Origin: Alphaproteobacteria bacterium
GTDB lineage: Bacteria; Pseudomonadota; Alphaproteobacteria; Caulobacterales; Maricaulaceae
Direction of reading: 5' to 3'
Assembly: GCA_018222865.1 (NCBI GenBank)
Contig: JAAEZM010000001.1
Span: 125,457-189,456 of the forward strand
Length of the DNA: 64,000 bases
The notes under the pieces: model-generated
The model's database searches: none
What the model saw: only the letters and a program-made list of their open reading frames with translations
Told to the model about the DNA's origin: nothing
Shown: positions 36,358 through 43,861 of the stretch, piece after piece
Layout: each line of letters starts with the position of its first letter
Position numbering within the stretch: the stretch's first letter is position 1
Translations under genes and position numbers: made by a program

Positions 36358-36999
36358 TTAGGGAGCAAGCTCGCGCAGACTTAGACGCATGATTTCGCCC
36401 AAGCTTGCATCCTCTCCGGTCTCCCGAAGGACGGTCGCAACGGCCTGCCGCGCTGTACTTTCTGGATAGCCAAGATTGACCAGCCCCGAAACCGCGTCCT
36501 CACGTGACGCAAAGACCGGCTGGACTTCTGGCTCAGCCGGTGTCGTACCGGCGTCGTTTGGCGAATGCACGGGCAGCCCGATGGAAAAGCTTCGACCAGC
36601 AGGCGGCGCCTTGTCCTTCAGCTCTGTCGCGATACGCGTTGCCAGCTTGGGGCCGACCCCTTTGGCGCGGGCGAAGGTGGATTTGTCGCCGAGCGCCGCG
36701 GCATTCGCGATTTCAGAAACCGGAACAGCGTCAAGAATAGCGAAGGCAGCCTTGGCACCAACGCCCTGCACACTCTGCAAATGGACAAACCAGACGCGCT
36801 CTGTCTCCTCCAGGAAACCGAAGAGTTTGAAAGCGTCTTCACGGACATGGGTCTCGATATGAAGCTTAACTGCTGCACCCGGCTCAAGCCGCGCGAGGGT
36901 TTGACTGCCACAGGCGACGAGATAACCGACGCCGTTGACATCAATCACGGCCTCCTCGGCACCAACGGCCTCGACCATTCCTTTGAGCAATCCGATCAT
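36358..36999 (-). CDS. ruvA: Holliday junction branch-migration protein RuvA
   Basis: 213 residues. The N-terminal OB fold (MIGLLKGMVEAVGAEEAVIDVNGVGYLV), two HhH motifs (LQSVQGVGAKAAFAIL and FARAKGVGPKLATRIATELKDK) and a C-terminal RuvB-binding domain (AVSGLVNLGYPESTARQAVATVL) are visible. It tetramerises on four-way junctions. Its ATG overlaps the ruvC stop (ATGA), so the two are translationally coupled. Confidence 0.97.
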   Translation of the reverse strand: MIGLLKGMVEAVGAEEAVIDVNGVGYLVACGSQTLARLEPGAAVKLHIETHVREDAFKLFGFLEETERVWFVHLQSVQGVGAKAAFAILDAVPVSEIANAAALGDKSTFARAKGVGPKLATRIATELKDKAPPAGRSFSIGLPVHSPNDAGTTPAEPEVQPVFASREDAVSGLVNLGYPESTARQAVATVLRETGEDASLGEIMRLSLRELAP

Positions 37000-37499
37000 G
37001 CTGCGCTCCCGAGGCTATGTGCCTTGCGATGGTGACTGTGGCAGATGGCGATCGCGAGGGCGTCGGCTGCATCTGCACTAGCCTTGCACCCCGGAAGAAG
37101 CACACCGATCATGGCACCGATTTGAGCCTTGTCCGCAGCTCCGGTACCGACCACCGACTTTTTCACCAAACGTGCAGCATACTCATAGACCGGCACCCCG
37201 GCATGGGCTGGCGCAAGCAGGCCGGCGGCGCGCGCATGCCCCAGCTTCAAGGCTGATGACGCATTGTTCGCCATAAATGCTTCTTCAATTGCACACTCAT
37301 CCGGGCTGTAGTCGGCGACCAAGGCTCCCATCTCGGAAAACAGCACAGACAGTCTTTCTGCCAGGCTGGCTTTGACATCCGGGCGTATGGTCCCGTGCTC
37401 AACATGACGGATGCGCGTCCCCTGGACCTCGATCATCCCCCAGCCGGTTATCCTGAGACCCGGATCGATCCCCAAAATGCGAATTGAATCTGATGACAT
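36996..37499 (-). CDS. ruvC: Holliday junction resolvase RuvC
   Basis: 167 residues from the ATG at 37499, which has GGAGGG seven bases ahead and begins MSSDSIRILGIDPGLRITGWG, with the first catalytic Asp in GIDPG. Second acidic site in CAIEEAFMANN and the C-terminal pair in ASADAADALAIAICH. It cuts Holliday junctions symmetrically. The upstream frame extension is not used. The gene is divergent from the repeat-protein gene at 37759. Confidence 0.97.
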   Translation of the reverse strand: MSSDSIRILGIDPGLRITGWGMIEVQGTRIRHVEHGTIRPDVKASLAERLSVLFSEMGALVADYSPDECAIEEAFMANNASSALKLGHARAAGLLAPAHAGVPVYEYAARLVKKSVVGTGAADKAQIGAMIGVLLPGCKASADAADALAIAICHSHHRKAHSLGSAA

Positions 37500-37601
37500 A
37501 GCCGCCCTCCGCGGTGAGTCTAACACCGCTTCGCTCAGCAGAACAAGACACGAACATCGCCCGCAAAACACCCCGCTATTAATAACCACTCGCAAGTACA
37601 A

Positions 37602-37616
37602 TGGAAATCATTCTCA
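37602..37616. promoter_or_regulatory. Fur-box-like palindrome upstream of the repeat-protein genes
   Basis: TGGAAATCATTCTCA, read on the other strand TGAGAATGATTTCCA, matches the 7-1-7 Fur consensus TGATAATnATTATCA at 12 of 14 defined positions. A weaker second copy of its core (GAAATCATTC) recurs 32 bases downstream at 37636-37645, on the same helix face. It sits between ruvC and the repeat-protein promoter. Fur binding is predicted from the motif only. Confidence 0.4.
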
Positions 37617-37668
37617 AGTAATCGCACAAAGCCACGAAATCATTCGATTTTATTTTGAAAGCATTTGT

Positions 37669-37697
37669 TTGATCCCAAAGAGATCCCCTCCTAGAAT
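37669..37697 (+). promoter_or_regulatory. Predicted sigma-70-type promoter of the repeat-protein genes
   Basis: TTGATC (37669-37674), a 17-base spacer, and TAGAAT (37692-37697): four and five matches of six to the consensus hexamers at optimal spacing. This would give a leader of about 55 bases before the ATG at 37759. Confidence 0.5.
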
Positions 37698-37758
37698 TAT
37701 TTCGGAGGCGCACGTTTTTAGCCGCAGCAGGGCGGCGAAACGAATAGGGGAGAATTCC

Positions 37759-38262
37759 ATGGCCAAAATAGGCAAGCTCAGCCGTCGTTCATTCATGACC
37801 CGCGTTGCGGGCGCAGCACTGGGCGGCGGTGCTGTCGGTCTCGTCACCGGCAGCGCACAAGCGCAGAACTATACAGGACGCACCGATAGCGATGGCGGTG
37901 CCTATGCCGACGCCGTCGGTTATGGCCGCACGGGCGTAACCGATAGCGATGGCGGCTCAAATGCTGACCGTGTCGGCTATGGTCGCGGCAGCCGCTCCGG
38001 CATCACGGACAGCGATAGCGGATCCTATGCGGACCCGGCTGGCAATGGTCGTGGCAGCCGTCGCTCCGGCATCACGGACAGCGATAGCGGCTCTTATGCT
38101 GACCCGGCGGGTAATGGCCGTGGCGGATATCGCTCGGGCATTACTGACAGCGACACAGGTTCCTATGCGGACCCGGTCGGCAATGGTCGGGGTCGCCGCA
38201 GCTGTACTGACAGCGACACCGGTTCTTATGCCGACCCGGTCGGTCGCGGTGATCGCTGCTAA
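37759..38262 (+). CDS. Tat-exported DSD-repeat protein, six repeats
   Basis: 167 residues from the ATG at 37759 (GGGGAG eight bases ahead); the long upstream frame is not used. Residues 1-36 are a Tat signal (SRRSFMTRVAG, then a hydrophobic run and SAQAQ), so the mature protein is exported folded. The rest is six imperfect repeats of about 19-23 residues with the core TDSDTGSYADPVGNGRG: acidic DSD, then an aromatic, ADP and a Gly/Arg hinge. Two Cys occur only in the last two repeats. There is no known domain. Paralogue of the next gene, and the acidic loops suggest metal or polyanion interplay (inference). Confidence 0.8.
   Translation: MAKIGKLSRRSFMTRVAGAALGGGAVGLVTGSAQAQNYTGRTDSDGGAYADAVGYGRTGVTDSDGGSNADRVGYGRGSRSGITDSDSGSYADPAGNGRGSRRSGITDSDSGSYADPAGNGRGGYRSGITDSDTGSYADPVGNGRGRRSCTDSDTGSYADPVGRGDRC
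37882..38259 (+). repeat. Coding tandem repeats, array 1
   Basis: Six in-frame units with a period of 57-69 bases, most similar in units 3 to 5, diverging towards the first unit. The array encodes the TDSD..YADP..NGRG repeat. Imperfect units without conserved spacers rule out CRISPR. Confidence 0.85.
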
Positions 38263-38274
38263 GACTTAAGAGCT

Positions 38275-38299
38275 CCAGCCCTGGCAGGCCCAGGGCTGG
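38275..38299 (+). terminator. Hairpin between the two repeat-protein genes
   Basis: A perfect ten-base stem CCAGCCCTGG (38275-38284) with its complement (38290-38299), loop CAGGC, followed by a weakly T-rich stretch. It probably acts as a partial terminator or mRNA-stability element between paralogues. Confidence 0.55.
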
Positions 38300-38323
38300 A
38301 TCTATTCTGTTGGAGAGTATCAG

Positions 38324-38914
38324 ATGGCGAAAATCGGCAAGCTTTCGCGCCGTTCATTTCTAACCCGGGTAGCTGGCGCATCCGTAACGCTCGGCACAGC
38401 CGGCGTGGTCAGTGGCTGCGCAACAACCGGTTATACCGATAGTGATACGGGTGTTTATGCCGATCCGGTCGGCGGTGGCCGCGGCGGTTATCGCAGCGGC
38501 GTCACCGATGCGGATACGGGCGCTTATGCAGATCCGGTTGGCAATGGCCGCGGTGGCGGTCGACGCACCGGGATCACCGATGCCGACTCTGGTGCTTACG
38601 CCGATCCGGCGGGCAATGGCCGTGGTGGTCGCCGCACAGGGATCACCGACAGTGATACAGGATCCTATGCAGACCCGGTCGGCAGTGGTCGTGGAGGGGG
38701 CGGTCGCCGTTCCGGCATCACCGATAGCGATACCGGCTCTTATGCTGATCCGGTCGGGAATGGTCGGGGCGGACGCCGCACCGGAATTACCGATAGCGAT
38801 AGCGGATCCTATGCCGACCCGGCTGGGAATGGTCGCGGTCGTCGTCGCTCCGGCATCACGGACAGCGATACCGGCACCTATGCCGATCCGGTTGGAAACG
38901 GGCGCGGCTACTAG
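38324..38914 (+). CDS. Tat-type lipoprotein DSD-repeat protein, seven repeats
   Basis: 196 residues. The first 20 residues nearly equal those of the upstream paralogue (MAKIGKLSRRSF-TRVAGA), but this signal ends in a lipobox VVSGC with Cys32, so it is predicted to be a Tat-exported lipoprotein. Seven repeats of 22-25 residues follow with the core TDSDTGSYADPVGNGRG and linkers rich in Arg and Gly. The protein carries both many acidic Asp and basic Arg residues. No homologue is recognised from memory. The JmjC/cupin oxygenase gene follows 87 bases downstream. Confidence 0.82.
   Translation: MAKIGKLSRRSFLTRVAGASVTLGTAGVVSGCATTGYTDSDTGVYADPVGGGRGGYRSGVTDADTGAYADPVGNGRGGGRRTGITDADSGAYADPAGNGRGGRRTGITDSDTGSYADPVGSGRGGGGRRSGITDSDTGSYADPVGNGRGGRRTGITDSDSGSYADPAGNGRGRRRSGITDSDTGTYADPVGNGRGY
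38435..38911 (+). repeat. Coding tandem repeats, array 2
   Basis: Seven in-frame units of 66-75 bases encoding the same repeat as array 1. The units alternate DTG/DPVG and DSG/DPAG types, suggesting growth by unequal crossover within and between the two genes. Confidence 0.85.
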
Positions 38915-38967
38915 CCGCCCCGCGCCCTTGTGTCGCGATAAGCTTTCCTTGAAACACAGGCCTTTAG

Positions 38968-38990
38968 CGGTAGGCTGAAAAGCCTAACCG
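38968..38990 (+). promoter_or_regulatory. Small hairpin abutting the oxygenase ribosome site
   Basis: CGGTAGGCT, loop GAAA, AGCCTAaCCG: a six- to nine-base stem ending exactly at the GGGGAG ribosome site (38990-38995) of the gene at 39002. It could tune translation or end weak transcription from the repeat genes. No T-run follows. Confidence 0.35.
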
Positions 38991-39001
38991 GGGAGATATC
39001 C

Positions 39002-40186
39002 ATGCCTTCGAATGCCTGGATGGCCGATGTTTTCGGCTATATGTTTGCGCCAATTTCGGCCGAAGAGTTTTTTCAAGATTATCACGAGAAGAAGGCGCTG
39101 ATCTGCAAGCGCGGAGAACCGGGTCGCTATCTGGATCTTCTCTCGATTGAGCGTATCGATGAACTCGTCTCGACCCTGGACCTGCAAACGGGGCAGCTGG
39201 ACATGACCCGCGCTGACCCGCCCGTCGATCCGTCACAATATTCCTTCGAAAGCGGGAAGATTGACCGCGGCGGTGTGGCAGATCAGTTCCAGAAGGGCGC
39301 AACTGTCATTCTACCGCAATTGCACATGAATGACCCGCGTCTGGCCAGCTTCTGTCGTGCCCTGGAAACGCGGCTCTCCTGCCACGTACAGAGCAATATC
39401 TATCTGACCCCGCCAGACGCGCAGGGTTTCAAAACCCATTATGACGACCATGATGTCTTCGTTCTCCAGGTCTCTGGATCGAAATCCTGGCGGCTCTATA
39501 ATACGCCGGTTGAAAACCCGTATCGTGGTGAGAATTTTGAGCCCGGTGTGCACGAGGCCGGCGAGCCTGTTGAGGAATTCATCCTGGAAGCCGGTGATTG
39601 CGCCTATGTCCCACGCGGGCTGATGCATGATGCGCTGACCCATGGCGACGAACCATCCCTGCACATCACCGTCGGGCTGATCGTGAAAACCTGGGCGGAT
39701 CTGATGTTGGAGGTCGTCTCCCAAGTCGCCCTTGAGACACCTGAATTCCGCCGCTCACTCCCGGTGGGCTTTGCCCGTCCTGATTTCGACCGCACCGCCT
39801 TGGCATCCGAGTTCCAAACGCTCGTCGCCGCGATCGGCGAACACGCCAGCCTCGACGAGGCGATGGATCTATTCACAGATAACTTCATCCGGTCGCGCGT
39901 GCCCTTCACCGATGGCACGATCGCACGCTTCAACCTCGCGAAGGATGAGAACCAGGCCTTCCGTCTGCGCACCAACCTGCCCTGGCGCTTCGCGGAAGAC
40001 GGTGAGGAATTGGTGATTATTACCGCTGGCGGGGAAGTCCGCTTTCCGGCCGCTGCGGAAGCCGGCCTGCATGCGCTGCTTGATGGCGGCACGATCACCG
40101 CGGCCAGCTTCCCGGACCTTGAGCCGGAGCAACGCACCACGACAATGTCGCGCCTTTATGCGTACGGGATTGCTGAACCCGTCTGA
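39002..40186 (+). CDS. JmjC/cupin-4 Fe(II)/2-oxoglutarate oxygenase (RoxA/NO66-like)
   Basis: 394 residues with GGGGAG seven bases before the ATG. The double-stranded beta-helix domain (about 90-230) has the iron facial triad H146-x-D148 in THYDDHDVFVLQVSG and H209 in PRGLMHDAL. KSWRLYNTP after it is the family 2-oxoglutarate region. The C-terminal part (240-394) is a winged-helix-like dimer/tail domain as in NO66/RoxA enzymes, which hydroxylate ribosomal proteins at Arg or His. A ribosomal target is the default. Proximity to two Arg/Asp/Asn-rich repeat proteins suggests another. Convergent with tkt. Confidence 0.87.
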   Translation: MPSNAWMADVFGYMFAPISAEEFFQDYHEKKALICKRGEPGRYLDLLSIERIDELVSTLDLQTGQLDMTRADPPVDPSQYSFESGKIDRGGVADQFQKGATVILPQLHMNDPRLASFCRALETRLSCHVQSNIYLTPPDAQGFKTHYDDHDVFVLQVSGSKSWRLYNTPVENPYRGENFEPGVHEAGEPVEEFILEAGDCAYVPRGLMHDALTHGDEPSLHITVGLIVKTWADLMLEVVSQVALETPEFRRSLPVGFARPDFDRTALASEFQTLVAAIGEHASLDEAMDLFTDNFIRSRVPFTDGTIARFNLAKDENQAFRLRTNLPWRFAEDGEELVIITAGGEVRFPAAAEAGLHALLDGGTITAASFPDLEPEQRTTTMSRLYAYGIAEPV

Positions 40187-40211
40187 TCGGACGGGCTCAG
40201 CTCCGTTTTGA

Positions 40212-42191
40212 TCAGGCCAGTTCAGCGTTGACAGCAGCGATAACCGCGTCGGTGGTGATCTCGAAATGCTTGTAGAGATCGCCCGCCGGCGCGCTGGCGC
40301 CAAAACCGGTCATGCCGACAAAACGCACAGAACGGCCCAGCAAACTGTCCCAGCCAAACTGCAGCGCGGCTTCAACGCCGATTACCGGCACACCTTGCGG
40401 AAGGACTTCAGCCTTGTAAGCCTCGTCCTGAGCCGCAAAAACGTCGAGGCAAGGCGCAGACACGACGCGGACCTTCCGGCCCTGCTCACCAAGCGCCTCG
40501 GCGGCCTCCACACCGAGCAAGACTTCTGAACCGGTCGCAACGATGACTGCATCCGGCTCACCATCACAATCGCGAAGAATATAAGCGCCCTGTTTCGAAA
40601 GGTTCACAGCGCCATCGTCTTCGCGCAGCACTGGCAAGCCCTGGCGTGAGAGCGCCAGAACGCTCGGCCCGTCTGTCCGAACCAGCGCCATTTCCCAGGC
40701 CTCTGCGGTTTCCAGGGCGTCACACGGGCGGAAGACCTGCATGTTCGGAATGGCCCTTAAGGAGGCAAGCGTTTCCACCGGCTGGTGGGTTGGACCATCC
40801 TCACCCAGACCAATGGAGTCATGAGTCAGAACATAAACAACCGGCTGCTCCATCAGCGATGACAGCCGCATTGAGCCACGGCAATAGTCCGCAAAGACCA
40901 GGAATGTCGCCACATAGGGGCGCAAACCGCCATGCAGTGCCATGCCGTTCGCTGCGGCCGCCATACCGTGTTCGCGCACACCGAAATGGATGTAGGGCCC
41001 TGCATAATCCTCCGCCGAAACCACGCCGCCATGGCTGGTTTTGGTGAGGTTGGAGCCTGTGAGGTCGGCAGAGCCGCCCACCAGCCCGGGCCAGCTTGGC
41101 AGGATTGCTTCGAGCGTCTTGCCCGAGGCTGCGCGAGAGGCCAGCTTTGGCTTTTCAGCCGCAACCTTCATTCGCCATTCCCGCAGCGCCGTCAGCGCCG
41201 TCTCATCCGGCTCACCGGAGAGTTGCGCCACTAATTCATCCGCACGGTCTGTGGACGCCAGACGGTCGCGCCAGGCGTCATGAACCTCCGGCGAACCGGT
41301 AGCCCGCCAGGCCTGATAAATCTCGTCAGGGATCTCGAAGGGAGCATGCGGCCAGCCGAGCGCTTCACGTGCACCGGCGATCTCTTCCTCGCCCAGGGGA
41401 GCACCATGGCTTCCCGCCGTGCCAGCCTTTGTCGGTGCGCCATAGCCAATGGTTGTCCGGCAAGCGATCATGACAGGCTTATCAGACAGGCGCGCCTTCT
41501 CGATCGCCGCATCAATCGCCTCATGATCATGCCCATCAACGCGCAGAGTTTCCCATCCGGCAGCATCAAAGCGCTTCACTACATCCGTGCTCTCCGACAC
41601 ATGCGTCGGGCCGTCGATGGAAATCTCGTTATCGTCCCAGAAGACACACAGACGATTGAGCTTGAGATGCCCGGCGAGGGATATCGCCTCATGGCTGACC
41701 CCTTCCTGCAAATCACCGTCTGAAGCGATGACCCAGGTGCGGTGGTCGACCAGGTCTTCGCCGTACTTCGCATTCAGCATGCGCTCGGCGAGTGCCATTC
41801 CGACCGCCATCGAAATGCCCTGCCCCAAAGGCCCCGTAGTGGCTTCAACGCCGGGTGTATGACCAAATTCCGGGTGACCCGCCGTGATGGATCCGAGCTG
41901 ACGGAAATTCTTGATCTGCTCGATGGTCATATCCTCAAACCCTGTCAGGTGGAGGAGCGAATAGAGCAGCATAGAGCCATGACCGGCAGAGAGAATAAAG
42001 CGATCCCGATCCGCCCAAGCCGGCGCGGCAGGGTCGAATTTCAAATGGCGCGCCCACAAAACCGTGGCCACATCAGCCATGCCCATGGGCATGCCGGGGT
42101 GGCCGGATTTGGCTTGTTGCACCGCATCCATTGAAAGTGCCCGGATGGCGTTAGCCATATCCTTGTAACTGCTACCGAGTGTGTCGGTCAT
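40212..42191 (-). CDS. tkt: Transketolase
   Basis: 659 residues from the ATG at 42191 (GAGGACGAG ahead); the frame extends 11 codons upstream without need. The substrate loop AKSGHPGMPMG near 30, the TPP motif ASDGDLQEGVSHEAISLAGH, and the pyrimidine-domain signature HFGVREHGMAAAANGM are all present. It moves two-carbon units between pentose and triose/hexose phosphates. It is last in the minus-strand series after pgi, with a 39-base gap. Confidence 0.97.
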   Translation of the reverse strand: MTDTLGSSYKDMANAIRALSMDAVQQAKSGHPGMPMGMADVATVLWARHLKFDPAAPAWADRDRFILSAGHGSMLLYSLLHLTGFEDMTIEQIKNFRQLGSITAGHPEFGHTPGVEATTGPLGQGISMAVGMALAERMLNAKYGEDLVDHRTWVIASDGDLQEGVSHEAISLAGHLKLNRLCVFWDDNEISIDGPTHVSESTDVVKRFDAAGWETLRVDGHDHEAIDAAIEKARLSDKPVMIACRTTIGYGAPTKAGTAGSHGAPLGEEEIAGAREALGWPHAPFEIPDEIYQAWRATGSPEVHDAWRDRLASTDRADELVAQLSGEPDETALTALREWRMKVAAEKPKLASRAASGKTLEAILPSWPGLVGGSADLTGSNLTKTSHGGVVSAEDYAGPYIHFGVREHGMAAAANGMALHGGLRPYVATFLVFADYCRGSMRLSSLMEQPVVYVLTHDSIGLGEDGPTHQPVETLASLRAIPNMQVFRPCDALETAEAWEMALVRTDGPSVLALSRQGLPVLREDDGAVNLSKQGAYILRDCDGEPDAVIVATGSEVLLGVEAAEALGEQGRKVRVVSAPCLDVFAAQDEAYKAEVLPQGVPVIGVEAALQFGWDSLLGRSVRFVGMTGFGASAPAGDLYKHFEITTDAVIAAVNAELA

Positions 42192-42230
42192 CTCGTCCTC
42201 GTTTGCCCCAAAATCGCCGATCAAATCGGC

Positions 42231-43781
42231 TCAAGAATAAAACCCGGTGCGCTCTAATAGTGCGCGGGTTGATGCGTCGTATTCGGCGGTATCGCCTTTA
42301 AGAATGCCGGTCGTCAGAACCTTGCCCAACTCAACGCCCCACTGGTCGAAGGGATTGATCTCGTTGAGCACGCTTTCAACGAATACCTTATGCTCATGCA
42401 GCGCGATCAAGGCGCCAAGCGCTGCAGGGTCCATATCGTCAAGCAAGATCAGCGAAGACGGCCGACCGCCTGGCATGGACTTGTGAGCTGCGAGCTCGGG
42501 CTCCTGATCTGCAGAGACTTCACGCCCCTCAAGCAGCGCTGCACCTTGTGCAATCATATTCGCGGCCAAAGCCCGTTCGCGCGGATCATCACTGGCGAAA
42601 TGCCGACGGATCCCGACAAAATCGACGGGCGCGATATCCTTACCCTGATGCAACCACTGGAAAAACGAGTGCTGGATTTCAGTTCCCGCTCCGCCCCAGA
42701 CCAGGGCGCCGCCCGGACCTGATGCGTCATCGCCTGCTGGCGTGACGGACTTGCCAAGGGATTCCATCTCCAATTGCTGGAGATAGTCCGCGAGCTTGGT
42801 CAGGCGGGCACTGTACGCCGCGACACAGCGGCTTGGATAGCCGAGCACTGCCCGATTCCAATAATCGACCAGTCCTTTGAGCACCGGCAGGTTTTCCTCA
42901 AGCGGGGCGGAAGCAAAATGCTCATCCATCGCCTGGGCACCCGCGCGGAACTCAGCGAATACATCTGGACCCAAACCAATTTCCAGACTCAAGCCGACAG
43001 CGCTCCAAACCGAGTATCGCCCGCCAACCCAATCGGGAAAGTCGAAGACGAGGTCAGGCGAGATACCAAAGGCGCTCGCCTTGTCGGGCGCTGCGGATGC
43101 CGCGGCGAAATGAGCGCCAGCGCGATCCGCCCCGATATGGCCTGCGAGCCAGTCCCGCGCGGCCTGCGCGGACATGAGCGTCTCTTGTGTTGAGAACGAC
43201 TTCGACGCCACCACAAACAGTGTCGCCTCCGGGTCAGCGCCGTGAAGCGCCTGACGTAGATCCGACGGATCCAGGCTCGCCGCGAAACGCATTTCCGGCC
43301 CGGATCCAGCAAACTCGAGAAGCGCATCCGCCACAAGCCGGGGGCCAAGGTCAGACCCTCCAATACCAATATTCACGACGCGTCCGATATGCTTTCCCGA
43401 TGGCTGGAATGCGCCGCTGCGAACTTGGTTCGCAAACTCTGCGGCTTGTGCCTGGGTTCGCTGGACAAGATCGGCTTCAGCCGAGCCTGTAATTCGCGCC
43501 CCGCTGCGATAAGCCATATGCAATGCCGACCGGCCCTCGGTCGCATTGACGATTTCACCGGAGAGAAGACGGTCTCGCTGCGCCTCGATTTCGCGCGAGC
43601 GGGCGAACTCAAAAAGCGAGCCCAGAGCCTCTGTGTCTAGCCGTTGCTTGCTGATATCAAGTTCGAGGCCGGCAGCAGAGTAGAAGAGTGGATTACCATC
43701 CTTAGCTCGAGTGGTTACGAGTTCAGAGAGCGCCAAATCAGACAGGTGATGCGCCCGTTCTTTCAGGTTGTTTCTGATCAC
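42231..43781 (-). CDS. pgi: Glucose-6-phosphate isomerase
   Basis: 516 residues. GIGGSDLGPRLVADAL binds the phosphate, VVASKSFSTQETL and the catalytic Glu segment VWGGAGTEIQHSFFQWLHQG are intact, and the C-terminal HEHKVFVESVLNEINPFDQWGVELGK is typical of the family. It interconverts glucose-6-phosphate and fructose-6-phosphate. It is followed by tkt and preceded by the AGE-family gene, all on one strand, as a sugar-phosphate group. Confidence 0.97.
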   Translation of the reverse strand: MIRNNLKERAHHLSDLALSELVTTRAKDGNPLFYSAAGLELDISKQRLDTEALGSLFEFARSREIEAQRDRLLSGEIVNATEGRSALHMAYRSGARITGSAEADLVQRTQAQAAEFANQVRSGAFQPSGKHIGRVVNIGIGGSDLGPRLVADALLEFAGSGPEMRFAASLDPSDLRQALHGADPEATLFVVASKSFSTQETLMSAQAARDWLAGHIGADRAGAHFAAASAAPDKASAFGISPDLVFDFPDWVGGRYSVWSAVGLSLEIGLGPDVFAEFRAGAQAMDEHFASAPLEENLPVLKGLVDYWNRAVLGYPSRCVAAYSARLTKLADYLQQLEMESLGKSVTPAGDDASGPGGALVWGGAGTEIQHSFFQWLHQGKDIAPVDFVGIRRHFASDDPRERALAANMIAQGAALLEGREVSADQEPELAAHKSMPGGRPSSLILLDDMDPAALGALIALHEHKVFVESVLNEINPFDQWGVELGKVLTTGILKGDTAEYDASTRALLERTGFYS

Positions 43782-43861
43782 AAGGAAGTCCGCCTTTAGA
43801 AGTCTCTGACACTAAAATGCACGTGCCTCTCGCTCAAGCGCGAGACTAGATCAAATTCGGT

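Noticed and set aside
37870-38915. Repetitive DNA that could be taken for a CRISPR array or minisatellite
   Set aside because: Units are in frame, imperfect, without unique spacers of equal size, and code for one clear protein repeat in two genes with signals and ribosome sites.
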